Positions 63,397-64,000 of a stretch of 64,000 bases of DNA are shown in pieces. This stretch comes from Candidatus Zymogenaceae bacterium. Lineage in GTDB: Bacteria; Desulfobacterota; Zymogenia; Zymogenales; Zymogenaceae. A program made the position numbers and the translations under genes. How positions within the stretch are numbered: position 1 is the first letter of the stretch; each line of letters starts with the position of its first letter. Under the pieces are notes generated by a model. That model saw nothing but the letters and a program-made list of their open reading frames with translations, had not been told where the DNA came from and ran no database searches. The stretch covers positions 56,056-120,055 of the forward strand of contig JAFGAS010000053.1 of NCBI GenBank assembly GCA_016933535.1, in the 5' to 3' direction.

Positions 63397-64000
63397 GATG
63401 TATCTTTTTTAATTTGCCACTTGATCAAAAGAAATGTGAAGAGCTATTCAAAAGACAGATCGGCACTGTTTCTGTAGAGTACTCCTCAGAGGACCTATTT
63501 AAACCTGACAAAAAAGGTATTCTTGTTGACATAGTAGCGGGTGCACACTATTTTCTGGTTGAAAAGTGCGAAAACCAATTACTAAAATACTTTCACTCCA
63601 CTCCGGGGACCGGTACACTTGTTGCGTCAATTGATCTTAATGAAGTGCCTATATGCGATATTGTTCGCGTGTGTTTCAATTGGAGCCCGACTGAAATAAA
63701 TCTGTATATAGAACCCGTAATAAAAGGGCATCGCACTTACGCGGCAAAGGGGATTGACTCGGCTAGGTGTTACCGGGTGGGCAAAGACAGGAGTGTCTAT
63801 CGAATTGGAGACGAGGGTGTAGAAGTAATTGAAGTTACTGTATACGAGAAAGGTAGGAAACAACTGGGTCCAACGGCGATTCAATCCTGGAATATAGTAC
63901 TAAAGGCATTAGCTGCAGTAGTCACGAGTTGTGTTGACAGTTTGCCTTCCTGTCAGATGGATGTAGTATACTACGCCACGTCCTCTTCGGCTACCATTTC
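63393..64000 (+). CDS. Unknown partner of the HEPN-like gene, 3' end outside window
   Basis: An open frame begins with ATG at 63393, overlapping the previous stop by 4 bases, and runs to the end of the window without a stop (202 codons so far). It starts MRCIFFNLPLDQKKC and has several cysteines. Mixed beta segments such as KGILVDIVAGAHYFLV and YRIGDEGVEVIEVTVYEKG are seen. No family is recognised. The codon use is AT-rich like its partner. The tight coupling suggests a two-component module such as toxin-antitoxin or defence. Confidence 0.55.
   Translation, partial: MRCIFFNLPLDQKKCEELFKRQIGTVSVEYSSEDLFKPDKKGILVDIVAGAHYFLVEKCENQLLKYFHSTPGTGTLVASIDLNEVPICDIVRVCFNWSPTEINLYIEPVIKGHRTYAAKGIDSARCYRVGKDRSVYRIGDEGVEVIEVTVYEKGRKQLGPTAIQSWNIVLKALAAVVTSCVDSLPSCQMDVVYYATSSSATI

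Noticed and set aside
1..64000. CRISPR arrays, rRNA, tRNA genes or insertion sequences
   Set aside because: No regularly spaced repeats, no rRNA segments, no convincing cloverleaf sequences and no transposase frames were found by reading through the window.

Overview
The window is a GC-rich, gene-dense bacterial chromosome segment. Markers point to a Gram-negative, probably anaerobic or fermentative bacterium of deltaproteobacterial (Desulfobacterota-like) type. They are a 6S RNA directly upstream of 5-formyl-THF cyclo-ligase, RNase Y followed by a YmdB-type phosphoesterase, HemB paired with an AhbD/NirJ-type radical SAM enzyme, the alpha part of an ADP-forming acyl-CoA synthetase, LarB/LarC, a lipoprotein lytic transglycosylase and PilT. 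This assignment is inference; no rRNA or marker tree is available here.

Layout. 1-5700: the 3' end of an acyl-CoA synthetase, a GH32 beta-fructosidase broken by one in-frame amber codon, a GPH-type sugar symporter, an alpha/beta hydrolase and a condensation-type acyltransferase. 5.7-14.5 kb: thioesterase, membrane protein, MFS transporter, SDR, DUF72 protein, two paralogous membrane-anchored alpha/beta hydrolases and two paralogous VOC proteins, with the decayed tail of a third hydrolase between the VOC genes. 14.5-22.2 kb: GlcD-like FAD oxidase, ADP-forming acyl-CoA synthetase subunit, HIT protein, MerR-like regulator, secreted lipase, then hemB-ahbD. 22.4-32.3 kb: housekeeping (smc, roadblock protein, ftsY, 6S RNA, fau, rny, ymdB, tyrS). 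32.3-42.6 kb: epimerase, secreted CHAT-like protein lacking its catalytic Cys, nadA, lytic transglycosylase, GH2, a foreign-looking SRA-HNH nuclease, a beta-propeller protein and DinG.

42.6-51.0 kb is the most interesting block. It is one operon encoding a COG2229-type small GTPase, a roadblock/LC7 protein, CheR, a minimal MCP, CheW, CheY, stand-alone CheB, CheA, a CheC phosphatase and LarB. It is preceded by a structured leader with a terminator-like hairpin just before the first ribosome-binding site. With PilT nearby and no flagellar genes in view, it looks like a chemosensory array joined to a GTPase switch, perhaps for pili or polarity. 51.1-61.7 kb: larC, a receiver-GAF-HD-GYP protein, pgpA, cinA, thpR, recA-pilT-recX and alaS.

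61.7-64.0 kb: a REP-like palindrome and a cupin, then an abrupt change to AT-rich sequence carrying a two-gene module. The module encodes a HEPN-like protein with an R-x4-H motif and an overlapping unknown partner that runs off the window. It is a candidate toxin/defence locus.
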